Assembly (NCBI GenBank): GCA_031280065.1
Contig: JAITHH010000200.1
Coordinates: 1-9,642 of the forward strand
Direction of reading: 5' to 3'
Source of the DNA: Treponema sp.
Lineage (GTDB): Bacteria > Spirochaetota > Spirochaetia > Treponematales > Breznakiellaceae
DNA: 9,642 bases
The notes under the pieces are model-generated. The model saw only the letters and a list, made by a program, of their open reading frames with translations, was not told the origin of the DNA and did no database searches. Of the stretch, positions 1 to 8,331 are shown piece after piece. A program made the position numbers and the translations under genes. Every line of letters begins with the position of its first letter. The stretch's first letter is position 1.

Positions 1-2
1 AC

Positions 3-125
3 CGCATCGAACCCGCAGCCAAGGCCGAAGCCCTCCGGCGGGTTGAAGCGCTCCTTTCCCGCTTTCCGGTCTACCCGGAACTGGACCTGGGCATACTCAA
101 AGCGGCATTTGTTCCCGCAGCGTGA
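3..125 (+). CDS. glyA: C-terminal end of probable serine hydroxymethyltransferase (5' truncated by window edge)
   Basis: An open frame enters from the left edge and stops at TGA 123-125, giving 40 residues. The pattern RVEALLSRFPVYPELD (a conserved V-x2-L-x3-FP-x-Y) resembles the extreme C-terminus of bacterial serine hydroxymethyltransferases, where a helix ends in a similar FPLY/YPVY motif. That enzyme is a cytosolic PLP enzyme interconverting serine and glycine while loading one-carbon units on tetrahydrofolate. No catalytic residue lies in the visible part, so the assignment rests only on this short tail. A further short tail after the FPVY motif (LGILKAAFVPAA) goes beyond many family members. 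The frame has the G/C-rich codon use of the neighbouring genes, which supports it being real coding sequence. It could instead be another protein with a similar C-terminal helix. Confidence 0.5.
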   Translation, partial: RIEPAAKAEALRRVEALLSRFPVYPELDLGILKAAFVPAA

Positions 126-162
126 TAAAAGACCGGCACGGTCAACAACTTAAGAGGGGGGA

Positions 163-224
163 CTGGGGGGCGCGAACCGAAGGTTCGATGTCCCCCCAGC
201 GGGGGTGTGGGGGCGGAACCCCCG
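163..224. repeat. Twin G/C-rich palindromes, possible REP-like intergenic element
   Basis: Two adjacent inverted repeats lie between the upstream gene and rimP. In the first, CTGGGGGG (163-170) pairs with CCCCCCAG (192-199) and encloses a second stem, CGAACC (173-178) with GGTTCG (182-187), around a GAA loop. In the second, CGGGGGT (200-206) pairs with ACCCCCG (218-224). The nested first hairpin is symmetric enough to fold on either strand. No T-run follows, so this is not a typical intrinsic terminator, although a stable RNA fold here could protect or end the upstream transcript. The style resembles dispersed intergenic palindromic repeats, but copy number cannot be judged from one window. 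Confidence 0.55.
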
Positions 225-246
225 CAGAATTGCCGCTGACAGCCTC

Positions 247-274
247 TTGACATTTCTACCAAAGCCGCTAAAAT
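247..274 (+). promoter_or_regulatory. Sigma-70-type promoter upstream of rimP-nusA-infB
   Basis: A perfect -35 box TTGACA (247-252) is followed after 16 bp by a -10-like TAAAAT (269-274), which predicts a start near position 281. It is the only convincing promoter between the upstream gene and rimP. A second TTGACA at 280-285 has no good -10 partner. Transcripts from this promoter would run directly into the hairpin at 301-332. Confidence 0.6.
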
Positions 275-300
275 AAGAGTTGACAGTAAATGGTTCTCAT

Positions 301-332
301 AAAAAAAGAGTCGTTGAAACGGCTCTTTTTTT
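301..332 (+). terminator. Terminator-like hairpin in the rimP operon leader (possible attenuator)
   Basis: A-run plus GAGTCGT (301-314) pairs with ACGGCTC plus a seven-T run (319-332), with one G-T wobble. This gives a stem ending in T7, the form of a bidirectional intrinsic terminator. It lies downstream of the best promoter and upstream of the rimP start, so it is either the terminator of the upstream gene or an attenuator that the operon transcript must pass. NusA, encoded in this operon, is known to promote pausing and termination at such hairpins, which makes feedback attenuation plausible but unproven. Confidence 0.7.
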
Positions 333-380
333 ATGGGTAAGCAGCGCGGGGGCGCGGCGCGAAAGCGCTTTGAGGTGAGG

Positions 381-839
381 ATGCAGTATACGGTCAGGAC
401 GGCGGAGCCGGTGTTTGATTCCCTTGAGCCGGTAATCCGGGGACTGGGGATGTCCCTGGTGGAGCTGACCGTTTTCCGGAGCCGGGGGAGCGCCCGGGTA
501 CGGGCCGTGGTTTACAAAGCCGGCGCGGTGGGGCATGAGGACTGCGCCCGGGTTCACCGCGCCATCCTGCCCCGGCTGGAACTCGCGTTTCCGAGGGAGG
601 AACTTTTTGTGGAAGTGTCTTCCCCCGGCGTTGACCGGCTCATCAAGGACGGCGCTGAATTCACCCACTACCGGGGCCGGGGCCTGCGCTGTTACCGGAC
701 GGATATTTCCGATTGGACCGGAGGCGTCCTTGAGTCTTCGGATGAGCGGGGAATCGTCCTTCGGGGAAAGGATGGACCTATGAACCTGGGATACGATGTT
801 ATCGCCAAGGCGAAGTTAGATTATTCACAGGAGGTTTAA
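381..839 (+). CDS. rimP: Ribosome maturation factor RimP
   Basis: RimP binds the immature 30S subunit in the cytosol and helps its late assembly. From ATG 381 the protein has 152 residues, the usual family length. The N-terminal part (FDSLEPVIRGLGMSLVELTV) matches the alpha-beta start of RimP. The signature FVEVSSPGVDRLIKD, with SSPG at about residues 80-83, is the family hallmark, and a C-terminal SH3-like part ends in KAKLDYSQEV. The start at 381 is preferred because GAGG at 372-375 lies 5 bases upstream. The in-frame ATG at 333 would add 16 basic residues but abuts the T-run of the leader hairpin and has no ribosome binding site. An in-frame GTG at 375 is also possible. The gene is first in the rimP-nusA-infB operon, and its last codons contain the ribosome binding site of nusA. 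Confidence 0.92.
   Translation: MQYTVRTAEPVFDSLEPVIRGLGMSLVELTVFRSRGSARVRAVVYKAGAVGHEDCARVHRAILPRLELAFPREELFVEVSSPGVDRLIKDGAEFTHYRGRGLRCYRTDISDWTGGVLESSDERGIVLRGKDGPMNLGYDVIAKAKLDYSQEV
829..834 (+). promoter_or_regulatory. Ribosome binding site for nusA, fixes its GTG start
   Basis: A perfect AGGAGG overlaps the last codons of rimP and lies 9 bases before GTG 844. It supports the GTG as the true nusA start and suggests that translation of the two genes is coupled. Confidence 0.85.
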
Positions 840-843
840 GACC

Positions 844-2328
844 GTGGCAACGGATATGTCGGAAGCAATTCAACAGTTGATTCAGGATCGGGGCATTTCG
901 GAGGAACTCGTCCTGCGGACTATTGAAAATACCCTCCTCGCGGCCTATAAACGGAAATTTGGGGATGCGGATAACGCCATTGTCCGGTTTAGCGAAAACA
1001 ACCGGGAAGTTTCAATTTACGCGAAGAAAAAAATTGTGGAATTAGCTCACAAAGAGATTTCCGAGATAGAGCTGGAGGACGCCCAGGAGCTGAACCCGGA
1101 CGCGGAGATCGGGGATGAGCTGCTGATCGAGGTGGACCCTCGGGAATTCGACCGGATTTCCGTGCAGAGCGCCAAGCAGACTGCCCGCCAGTCCATCAGG
1201 GAAATCCAAAAGGACAGCCTCTACTCGGAATACAAGGACAAAGTAGGGGAAATCATCATCGGCTACTACCAGCGCGAGCGGAACGGCACCATCTACGTGG
1301 ACTTGGGCAAGGTGGAGGGGATATTCCCCCGGAAGTACCAGTCCTCCCGCGAAACGTACCATGTGAACGACCGGATCAAGGCCCTGATTACCGAGGTAAC
1401 CAAGAGTGCAGGCGGGCTCCAGGTGGTGCTCTCCCGGACCCATACGGACTTTGTGCAGGCCGTGTTTGAGCTTGAGGTGCCGGAAGTCTACGATAAGACC
1501 GTAGAGATTCATAAGATCGTCCGGGAACCGGGCTACCGGACCAAGCTGGCTGTGTATTCCAACCGGGACGACGTGGACCCCGTAGGCGCGTGCGTGGGTC
1601 TCAAGGGCGTGCGGATTCAGGCGGTGATCCGGGAGCTTGAGGGCGAGAAGATCGATATTCTCAAGTACGATCCCGATCCCCGGCGGTTCATCAAGAACGC
1701 CCTGTCCCCTGCGGAAGTGCGGGACGTGATCATCTTGGATGACGGGAAGAAACAGGCCCTGGCCGTGGTTGCGGAAAGCCAGCTTTCCCTGGCCATCGGC
1801 AAGCAGGGACTCAACGTCCGGCTGGCAAACCGGCTGGTGGACTGGAGTATCGACGTGAAGACCGACGCCCAGTTCGCGGAAATGGACATCTCGTCCGCGG
1901 CCCGGGAAGCGGCGGCGGAACTCTTCGGGAACGAAGAAGAGTACAGCGAAGAGATTTCCCGGATTGCGGATCTTCCCGGCGTGGACGCGGCGGTGGAGGA
2001 GGTCCTCAAGAACAACGGGATCGAGTTTATCGAAGACCTGCTGGCCCTTGCGCCGGAGCAGCAGGAGGCCCTGCCCGGTGTCAGCAAGGAACAGCTTGAG
2101 ACGCTGCGGAAGTTAATAGAAGAATATGTAGAGATCGTGGAAGAGGGTGAGGTTTCCGCGGACGAAGATCAGGCGGCGGCGGAAGCGGGATTTGAGGAAA
2201 CGGAAGAAGAAGACGCCGCGGAAGAATACGAGTGCCCCGAATGCGGGGCGAAAATCACCGTAACAATGACCAATTGCCCGAGTTGCGGCATTGGTCTGAG
2301 CTTCGAATATGAGGATGAAGACGTATAA
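844..2328 (+). CDS. nusA: Transcription termination/antitermination factor NusA with C-terminal zinc-ribbon-like tail
   Basis: NusA binds RNA polymerase and nascent RNA and controls pausing, intrinsic termination and antitermination. The 494 residues show the polymerase-binding N-terminal domain (about 1-132), an S1 domain (about 133-200, with VDLGKVEGIFPRKYQ), KH1 with GLKG at 252-255, and KH2 with GKQG at 319-322. A helix-hairpin-helix-like region follows (IADLPGVDAAVEEVLKNNGI and ALPGVSKEQL), then a very acidic stretch. The last 32 residues hold four cysteines as two CPxCG-type knuckles (C464/C467 and C478/C481), which look like a zinc ribbon; this is absent from the well-known E. coli and Bacillus NusA proteins. 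The GTG start has a perfect AGGAGG 9 bases upstream. infB begins 9 bases after the stop, so the genes are surely co-transcribed. Confidence 0.97.
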   Translation: MATDMSEAIQQLIQDRGISEELVLRTIENTLLAAYKRKFGDADNAIVRFSENNREVSIYAKKKIVELAHKEISEIELEDAQELNPDAEIGDELLIEVDPREFDRISVQSAKQTARQSIREIQKDSLYSEYKDKVGEIIIGYYQRERNGTIYVDLGKVEGIFPRKYQSSRETYHVNDRIKALITEVTKSAGGLQVVLSRTHTDFVQAVFELEVPEVYDKTVEIHKIVREPGYRTKLAVYSNRDDVDPVGACVGLKGVRIQAVIRELEGEKIDILKYDPDPRRFIKNALSPAEVRDVIILDDGKKQALAVVAESQLSLAIGKQGLNVRLANRLVDWSIDVKTDAQFAEMDISSAAREAAAELFGNEEEYSEEISRIADLPGVDAAVEEVLKNNGIEFIEDLLALAPEQQEALPGVSKEQLETLRKLIEEYVEIVEEGEVSADEDQAAAEAGFEETEEEDAAEEYECPECGAKITVTMTNCPSCGIGLSFEYEDEDV

Positions 2329-2337
2329 AGGTGGATC

Positions 2338-4980
2338 ATGGCTGAGGAATTAGAGAATACCCAAAAACCCAAGGTTGAACTCATCAAGCGGCCCAAGAGC
2401 GAACATGAAGCTCCTCCCGAAGGAAGCAAAAACGGTTCTTCCCCGGAACACGGCGAACGCCGTAAGGTAGTTGTGGTGAAGAAAAAAGCGGGACCGGCGC
2501 CGGGAACCGGGGCGGCAAAGAAACCTCAGCCCAAGGTCGTGGCGGCGCGGGGAGAAGCCCCGCCTGAGCCCGCCCCTCCTCCTCCTTCGCCGCCTCCGGT
2601 GGAGGAGCGGGCCAAGCCTGCGATCCAGGAAGCCCCCGCTGATCCATCCCATACGGCAGCGCCTGTCCGCGAGGCCAAGGCTCCGCCTGCGGGAATTAAG
2701 CCGGCTTCCAGCCCGCCGGGGGAACGCCAAGTCAGCGTGTACCCCAGCGCCCAGCGTCCCCACGCGGCGGCGGGCAGGGTGGGCGGCAGGTTCGTCGGGC
2801 CGAGGCCTCCCCGTGATGACGCCGGTCCCCCGCGCCGGTCTCAGCCTCCCTTTGCCCCGCGCCCTGCGGGAACCGCCGGACGGCCCGGAGGCCGGCCCAT
2901 GGGAAACCGTCCGGGACCGGAAGGCGGCGGCTTTGGAGGAAACCGGGGCGGCGGACAGAACCGTCCCTTCATCCCCCGCCCGGGCGGAGGCAGGGGCGGC
3001 CCCGGTATGGGGCGTCCCGGCGGCTTCAGCGGGCCCCGGCCCGGCGGCCCACGGTTCGGCGGTAACCGGCCCGGCGGAGGACCCCCTCCCGCGCCGCTCA
3101 TGGAGGGTAAGGGGCCCGTCAAGAAAACCTTTAAGGCGAAAAAAGCGGTCTATCAGCGGAAAGAACAGGAGATGGAGGAGAAACTCCTCCAGACCAAGAA
3201 GAAGATCACCAGTGTAACCAATCCAGTTCCCAAGTCCATCGACATTATGGAGGTGGTGTCAGTTTCCGAACTTGCCCGGAAGATGAACCTCAAAGCGCGG
3301 GACCTGATCCACAAGCTGATGAGCATGGGCCAGATGGTTACGATTAACCAGCAGATCGACGCGGAAACCGCCGCGATCCTGGCTGCGGAATTCGGGGCGG
3401 AGGTGAAGATCGTCAGTCTCTACGACGAAACGGTCATCACCACCGAAGCGGATGACGAGGGGTCCAAGACCCCCCGGCCCCCGGTGGTTACCGTCATGGG
3501 GCACGTGGATCATGGGAAGACCAAGCTCCTGGACGCGATCCGCAGTTCAGACGTGGTGGCCGGCGAATTCGGCGGCATCACCCAGCACATCGGCGCGTAC
3601 ATGGTGGAAACCCCCCAGGGGAGGATCACCTTCCTCGATACCCCCGGCCACGAGGCGTTTACCCGTATGCGGGCGCGGGGCGCGCAGGTTACCGACATCG
3701 TGGTGCTGGTGGTGGCCGCCGATGACGGGGTCATGCCCCAGACTATCGAAGCGATCAACCACGCGAAAGAAGCGGATGTTCCCATCATCGTGGCGGTGAA
3801 CAAGATGGACAAGCCCGAAGCCAACCCTGACAAGGTCAAGAGCCAGCTTTCCGAGCTGGGGCTCATGCCCGAAGACTGGGGGGGCCAGACGATGTTTGTG
3901 GAACTTTCGGCCCTGCGAAAAGAAGGGATCGACAAGCTCATCGAGGCGATCCTCTTGCAAGCGGAGATACTCGATCTCAAGGCCAACCATAACCGCATCG
4001 CCGAGGGCAAAGTCCTCGAATCGCGGATAGATCATGGCCGGGGCATTGTCGCCACGGTCATGGTGGAGCGGGGGACCTTGACTATCGGGGATTCCTTTGT
4101 GGCGGGCATCTGGCCCGGCAAGGTCAGGGCCCTGTTCAATGACAAGGGCGAGAAAGTGGAGGAGGCGACGCCTTCCATGCCTGTGGAAGTTCTGGGCTTT
4201 GAGGGTATCCCCAACGCCGGGGATCCCCTCCAGGTGGTGGACGACGAGCGGGTGGCACGGGGCATTTCCGCCAAACGGCAGGAACTCAAACGCTTCGAGG
4301 ACGCCAAGCACATCAAAAAGATCACCTTGGACAACCTCTACGACACGATCAGCGACGGGGCCATTCAGGAACTCAAGGTGATTATCAAGAGCGACGTACA
4401 GGGTTCCGCCGAGGCGCTGCGCTCCAGCCTGGAGAAACTCTCCAACCAGGAAGTGCGCCTCAATGTGATTCAGGCGCTGCCGGGGGCCATCAACGAGGGG
4501 GATGTGGATTTGGCCATGGCCTCCAACGCGATTATCATCGGCTTCAACGTGCGGCCCGTGCCCAAGGCAAAGGCGCTGGCGGATCAGGAGAAGGTCGATG
4601 TCCGGCGCTACAACGTGATCTACCGGGCAGTGGAGGAGATTCAGCAGGCGATGGAGGGGATGCTCAAGCCCGACACCAAGGAGGAGGTCATCGCCACGGT
4701 GGAGGTGCGGGACACCTTCAAGACGCCGAAGTTCGGTACTATCGCCGGCTGCTATGTGCTTACCGGCACGGTAAAACGCAGCGCCAGCGTGAACGTAATC
4801 CGCGATGAGATCGTGGTTCACACCGGCAAGATCGGCAGTCTCCGCCGTTTCAAGGACGATGTGCGGGAAGTGGCCGCAGGCTACGAGTGCGGTCTCGGCA
4901 TCGAGGGTTTTGACAACATCCAAGTGAACGACCAGCTCGAAATTTTTGAAATAGTAGAAGTCGCCCGCAAATTCAGTTGA
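2338..4980 (+). CDS. infB: Translation initiation factor IF-2
   Basis: IF2 is the GTPase that brings fMet-tRNA to the 30S subunit and drives subunit joining. The 880-residue protein begins with a charged, Pro/Ala-rich stretch and a strikingly Gly/Pro/Arg-rich segment (about 152-252), followed by a basic linker. The IF2N domain is at about 301-365 ([22 protein letters not shown]). The G domain follows: P-loop GHVDHGKT 388-395, switch [12 protein letters not shown]3 DTPGH 434-438, G4 NKMD 488-491, and a G5-like SAL. Domains II, III and the fMet-tRNA-binding C-terminal domain are present and complete up to ARKFS. ATG 2338 has AAGGTGG (2328-2334) upstream and follows nusA by 9 bases. All the GTPase motifs are intact, so the gene should be functional. 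Confidence 0.98.
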   Translation: MAEELENTQKPKVELIKRPKSEHEAPPEGSKNGSSPEHGERRKVVVVKKKAGPAPGTGAAKKPQPKVVAARGEAPPEPAPPPPSPPPVEERAKPAIQEAPADPSHTAAPVREAKAPPAGIKPASSPPGERQVSVYPSAQRPHAAAGRVGGRFVGPRPPRDDAGPPRRSQPPFAPRPAGTAGRPGGRPMGNRPGPEGGGFGGNRGGGQNRPFIPRPGGGRGGPGMGRPGGFSGPRPGGPRFGGNRPGGGPPPAPLMEGKGPVKKTFKAKKAVYQRKEQEMEEKLLQTKKKITSVTNPVPKSIDIMEVVSVSELARKMNLKARDLIHKLMSMGQMVTINQQIDAETAAILAAEFGAEVKIVSLYDETVITTEADDEGSKTPRPPVVTVMGHVDHGKTKLLDAIRSSDVVAGEFGGITQHIGAYMVETPQGRITFLDTPGHEAFTRMRARGAQVTDIVVLVVAADDGVMPQTIEAINHAKEADVPIIVAVNKMDKPEANPDKVKSQLSELGLMPEDWGGQTMFVELSALRKEGIDKLIEAILLQAEILDLKANHNRIAEGKVLESRIDHGRGIVATVMVERGTLTIGDSFVAGIWPGKVRALFNDKGEKVEEATPSMPVEVLGFEGIPNAGDPLQVVDDERVARGISAKRQELKRFEDAKHIKKITLDNLYDTISDGAIQELKVIIKSDVQGSAEALRSSLEKLSNQEVRLNVIQALPGAINEGDVDLAMASNAIIIGFNVRPVPKAKALADQEKVDVRRYNVIYRAVEEIQQAMEGMLKPDTKEEVIATVEVRDTFKTPKFGTIAGCYVLTGTVKRSASVNVIRDEIVVHTGKIGSLRRFKDDVREVAAGYECGLGIEGFDNIQVNDQLEIFEIVEVARKFS

Positions 4981-5011
4981 TGGAGGCGCGGGGGAGGGGG
5001 GGCCGCAGCCT

Positions 5012-5032
5012 CCCTGCCAGGAGGGGGCAGGG
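5012..5032 (+). other. G/C-rich hairpin between infB and the sensor kinase gene
   Basis: CCCTGCC (5012-5018) pairs with GGCAGGG (5026-5032) around a 7-base purine loop, in the 69-bp gap after infB. There is no T-run, so it is not a clear terminator. The whole gap is very rich in G on the + strand. It could moderate readthrough or protect the infB mRNA end. Confidence 0.35.
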
Positions 5033-5049
5033 CTCCCGCGAGGGGGGAT

Positions 5050-8000
5050 ATGCTTTACGGTCTCAAAAAACACGTCCGCTTCCTCATCCCCCTCCTCTAT
5101 GCGGCGGGTATGCTTGCCCTCGTGTTTTCCGTATGGAAATGGCAGAACGCCGTCCGGCAGGGCGGGGAAACCGCCCTGTACCGGAACCTCATGGATTACC
5201 CAGCCTATGTACGCCGGGGATTTGACCCCGCTGAACTTCAGCCTGACGCTCCGGCGTGGCGCCGCTTCGATACGCCGCCCCTGCGGATCATGAATGCCCC
5301 CCTCGACAGCCTCCCTAAACGGCCCTTTCTATCGCCCTGGGGAAGGGAGGAAGATGAGTTCACCATACTCATCGCCCTGGAAATAGACGGCAATGCCCTG
5401 GCGATCCTGGACGGGGACGCCGCTCCAGTACCGGGTATGTTCTTCGCCTGTATCGGGGATAACTGGGAGATATTCCTCAACGGGAAGCTCGTCCGTTCAG
5501 AGATGCATTTGGGCGCGGACGGCAAAATCCGCTCGCACCGGACCTGGCGGGACGTGTACTTTCCGCTAGACCGCTCCCTCTTGAAGCCCGGGACGAATAT
5601 GCTGGCCCTGCGGATACGGGGCGATCCCGCCTACGACGGCACGGGCCTGTACTACACTGCGCCCTACTACCTGGACGATTATGCGGCGATTGAAAAGCGG
5701 CAGCGGAACCCGCTGCTCGTGGCGCTCTGCGGCGTGTTCGGCTTTACCGGCGTATACCACCTCCTGCTTTTTTTCTCGGTCAGGCGCCGGCGGGAGTTCT
5801 TTTATCTCTACTACGGGCTGTTTTCAATCCTGCTGTGCGCGTATACCATCACCCGGAACAGCATCATCTACCTCTTGATCGCCGATTCTAACATTGCGGT
5901 CCGCCTGGAATACACCGCAATATTCATCGCAATTCCCATGGCGGGCTTCTTTGTTGAATCTCTGGCGCGGCGGAAGATCACGCGGATCAACAAGGCGTAC
6001 CTGCTGATCTCTCTGGCTTTCGCCCTGAGTCAGATTGTGTTCAGCGGACAGTACGGCGATGAGATTTTGGCGGTGTGGAACATCTCCACCATGCTCTACT
6101 TCCCCTACATCTTTTTCTACGATATTGTCTTCTGCTTTTGGACTTTACTCCGGGACAGAAAGGCGGAAAATCCGTCCGACAGCTCCCAGGCCAGGGAAAA
6201 AACGGCGCTTATCAATATCATGATCGGCGTGGGGATTAACCATATCTGCGGAACCTTCGATATTTTGGACGTGCTGTTCTTTCATAAGTCCTTTAACCTG
6301 TTCCAATACAGCGTCTTTGTGGTGAATATCGGAATCGCGTTTATCCTCTCGGAGAAATTCAGCAGTATGTACGGACGGCTGGAGCGCTCGCGGGATATGC
6401 TGGAGACCGTGGTGCGGAAGCGTACCGCGGCGCTGGAAGAACAGACCGCCATCGCGGTCAGCGCGTCCCGGGCCAAGAGTGAATTCCTCGCCACAATGAG
6501 CCATGAGATACGCACCCCTCTGAATGCCATCATCGGCCTTTCGGAGATCGAACTGCAAGGCAGCCTGCCCTGGAAAAGCAAGACGAATCTGGAGCAGATA
6601 TACCAATCGGGCTCGACTCTGCTGGGGATCGTCAACGATATTCTCGATATTTCCAAGATCGAAGCGGGGAACTTCGGCCTGATCCCGGTGGAATATGAGA
6701 CCGCGCCCTTCATCAACGATACGGTCAACCTCAACCGTATCCGTATCGGCTCCAAACCGATTCTCTTTGTGCTGGACGTGGGCGGGGACTTCCCCCGCAA
6801 ACTCCGGGGGGATGAATTGCGGGTCAAGCAGGTACTCAACAACGTGCTTTCCAACGCGATCAAGTACACCAGAGAGGGGAGCGTAACGCTTTCACTGGCG
6901 TGGGAACACCTGGGCGGCGCGGCGCTGCTCCGCTTTGTCATACGGGACACGGGCATCGGCATCCGCGAGGAGGATGCCGGGAAGCTCTTCTCTAATTATA
7001 CCCAGCTTGACACACATGCGAACCGGAAGATCGAGGGGACCGGTCTGGGCCTTGCGATCACGAAGAAGCTGGTAGAGATGATGGACGGCACGATCACGGT
7101 GCAGAGCGAATACGGCAGGGGAAGTGTCTTTACGGTGGAGATCATCCAGGGGCTGGCGGACTCCCAGCCCATCGGCGAGGAGACCGCCAAAAGCCTCCGC
7201 AGTTTCCGCTATATCAATTACGGGGAGAGCCGGGAGTTTACCCGGTCCTGGATGCCCTATGGAAAAGTTCTGGTTGCCGACGATATGCCGGTGAACCTCC
7301 AGGTGGCTGAAGGCCTGCTCCGGCCCTACGGCCTGACGGTGGACGCGGTTACTTCCGGCGCAGACGCGGTAGAACGGGTCCGGAGAGGGCTGCCCCGCTA
7401 CGATGTTATCTTCATGGATCACATGATGCCGGGCATGGACGGCGTTGAGGCGGCGCGGCTCATCCGTGAAGAAACCGGCAGCGATTACGCTCAAACCGTG
7501 CCCATCGTCGCCTTGACCGCCAATGCCCTGGCAGGGAACCGGGAGATGTTTCTTTCCAAGGGCTTTAACGGCTATCTTTCCAAACCGATTGACATTATCC
7601 AGTTGGACGCGGCCCTGAATCACTGGGTACGGGACAAGCAAAGCGCGGAAACGTTGGCGCAGGCGGAGCGCGAAAAGCCCGTCCTCGCCGCTGAGGAGCA
7701 GGGAGTTTCGGAGCTGTTGGGCCGCTCCATCGATGGTCTTGATTTTGCCCAGGGCAAGGCGAATTACAGCGGCGAGGCGGCTTATCTGAATATCCTGCGG
7801 GCCTATCTTGTCCATACGCCGGGGATTCTGGAAAAGATACTGAATCCCTCCCCGGACTCCCTTGCCGAATACACGGTGCTGATCCACGGGCTCAAGGGTT
7901 CCAGCTACGGGATTTGCGCGGGCGCGGTGGGCAGGAAAGCTGAAGCGCTGGAAGCGGCGGCCCGCTCCGGGGACTTCCAGAAAGTTCTCGCGGAAAACGC

Positions 8001-8286
8001 CTCGTTCATTGAATCGGTGAGGTTCCTGCTCTTGGACCTGGAGGACTTGCTGAAGCGGACCGCGGAACGCACGGAGGAGCGGCCTCGGGTCCCTGCTCCG
8101 GACGGCGCCCTCTTGTCCCGGCTGCTGGACGCGGTGAAGCGCTACAAATCCGCCATTATGGAAGAGATTCTTATGGAGCTTGAATCCTACGAATACGAGC
8201 GGGGCGGGGAGTTGGTAGTCTGGCTTCGTCAGCAGATGGACAATCTGGAATATGAGGCGATAAAGAACCGTCTTGAGTCTTTCTAA
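5050..8286 (+). CDS. Membrane-bound hybrid sensor histidine kinase (multi-TM sensor, HisKA-HATPase-REC-HPt)
   Basis: A complete 1078-residue multistep phosphorelay kinase; its signal is unknown. Layout: TM helix at about 11-29; extracytoplasmic domain at about 30-219 with a jelly-roll-like segment (DNWEIFLNGKL, 137-147), as found in 7TM-DISM-type receptors; hydrophobic block of several TM helices at about 220-433; and a coiled-coil linker. Then follow HisKA with H485 in SHEIRTPLNAI, and HATPase with N602 in the N box, DTGIGI from D633 and GTGLGLAI from G663. The receiver has acidic pair D744/D745, phosphoacceptor D790 (FMDHMMPGMDG), T823 and K845. HPt has H946 in IHGLKGSS. A small helical module (1018-1078) closes the protein. 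All catalytic and phosphoacceptor residues are present, giving a likely relay H485 to D790 to H946 and then to an unlinked regulator. ATG 5050 has GAGG 6 bases upstream. No promoter was seen in the gap, so readthrough from infB is likely. No DNA-binding output domain is visible. Confidence 0.93.
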   Translation: MLYGLKKHVRFLIPLLYAAGMLALVFSVWKWQNAVRQGGETALYRNLMDYPAYVRRGFDPAELQPDAPAWRRFDTPPLRIMNAPLDSLPKRPFLSPWGREEDEFTILIALEIDGNALAILDGDAAPVPGMFFACIGDNWEIFLNGKLVRSEMHLGADGKIRSHRTWRDVYFPLDRSLLKPGTNMLALRIRGDPAYDGTGLYYTAPYYLDDYAAIEKRQRNPLLVALCGVFGFTGVYHLLLFFSVRRRREFFYLYYGLFSILLCAYTITRNSIIYLLIADSNIAVRLEYTAIFIAIPMAGFFVESLARRKITRINKAYLLISLAFALSQIVFSGQYGDEILAVWNISTMLYFPYIFFYDIVFCFWTLLRDRKAENPSDSSQAREKTALINIMIGVGINHICGTFDILDVLFFHKSFNLFQYSVFVVNIGIAFILSEKFSSMYGRLERSRDMLETVVRKRTAALEEQTAIAVSASRAKSEFLATMSHEIRTPLNAIIGLSEIELQGSLPWKSKTNLEQIYQSGSTLLGIVNDILDISKIEAGNFGLIPVEYETAPFINDTVNLNRIRIGSKPILFVLDVGGDFPRKLRGDELRVKQVLNNVLSNAIKYTREGSVTLSLAWEHLGGAALLRFVIRDTGIGIREEDAGKLFSNYTQLDTHANRKIEGTGLGLAITKKLVEMMDGTITVQSEYGRGSVFTVEIIQGLADSQPIGEETAKSLRSFRYINYGESREFTRSWMPYGKVLVADDMPVNLQVAEGLLRPYGLTVDAVTSGADAVERVRRGLPRYDVIFMDHMMPGMDGVEAARLIREETGSDYAQTVPIVALTANALAGNREMFLSKGFNGYLSKPIDIIQLDAALNHWVRDKQSAETLAQAEREKPVLAAEEQGVSELLGRSIDGLDFAQGKANYSGEAAYLNILRAYLVHTPGILEKILNPSPDSLAEYTVLIHGLKGSSYGICAGAVGRKAEALEAAARSGDFQKVLAENASFIESVRFLLLDLEDLLKRTAERTEERPRVPAPDGALLSRLLDAVKRYKSAIMEEILMELESYEYERGGELVVWLRQQMDNLEYEAIKNRLESF

Positions 8287-8331
8287 ATCCGCTCTTTTTT
8301 CAACTTTTTCTAAAAAAACGCTTCCCCCCGC

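Noticed and set aside
280..308. Second promoter starting at TTGACA 280-285
   Set aside because: No acceptable -10 box lies 16-18 bp downstream; that interval is the A-run of the hairpin.
333..380. Longer rimP start at ATG 333
   Set aside because: It lacks a ribosome binding site and directly follows the hairpin T-run. ATG 381 has GAGG at good spacing and gives the usual RimP length, though 333 cannot be excluded.
3547..5073. Long minus-strand open frame of 508 codons opposite infB
   Set aside because: It is antisense to conserved IF2 domains. High GC makes such frames common, and the translation is low-information (His/Gly/Leu-rich) with no family resemblance.
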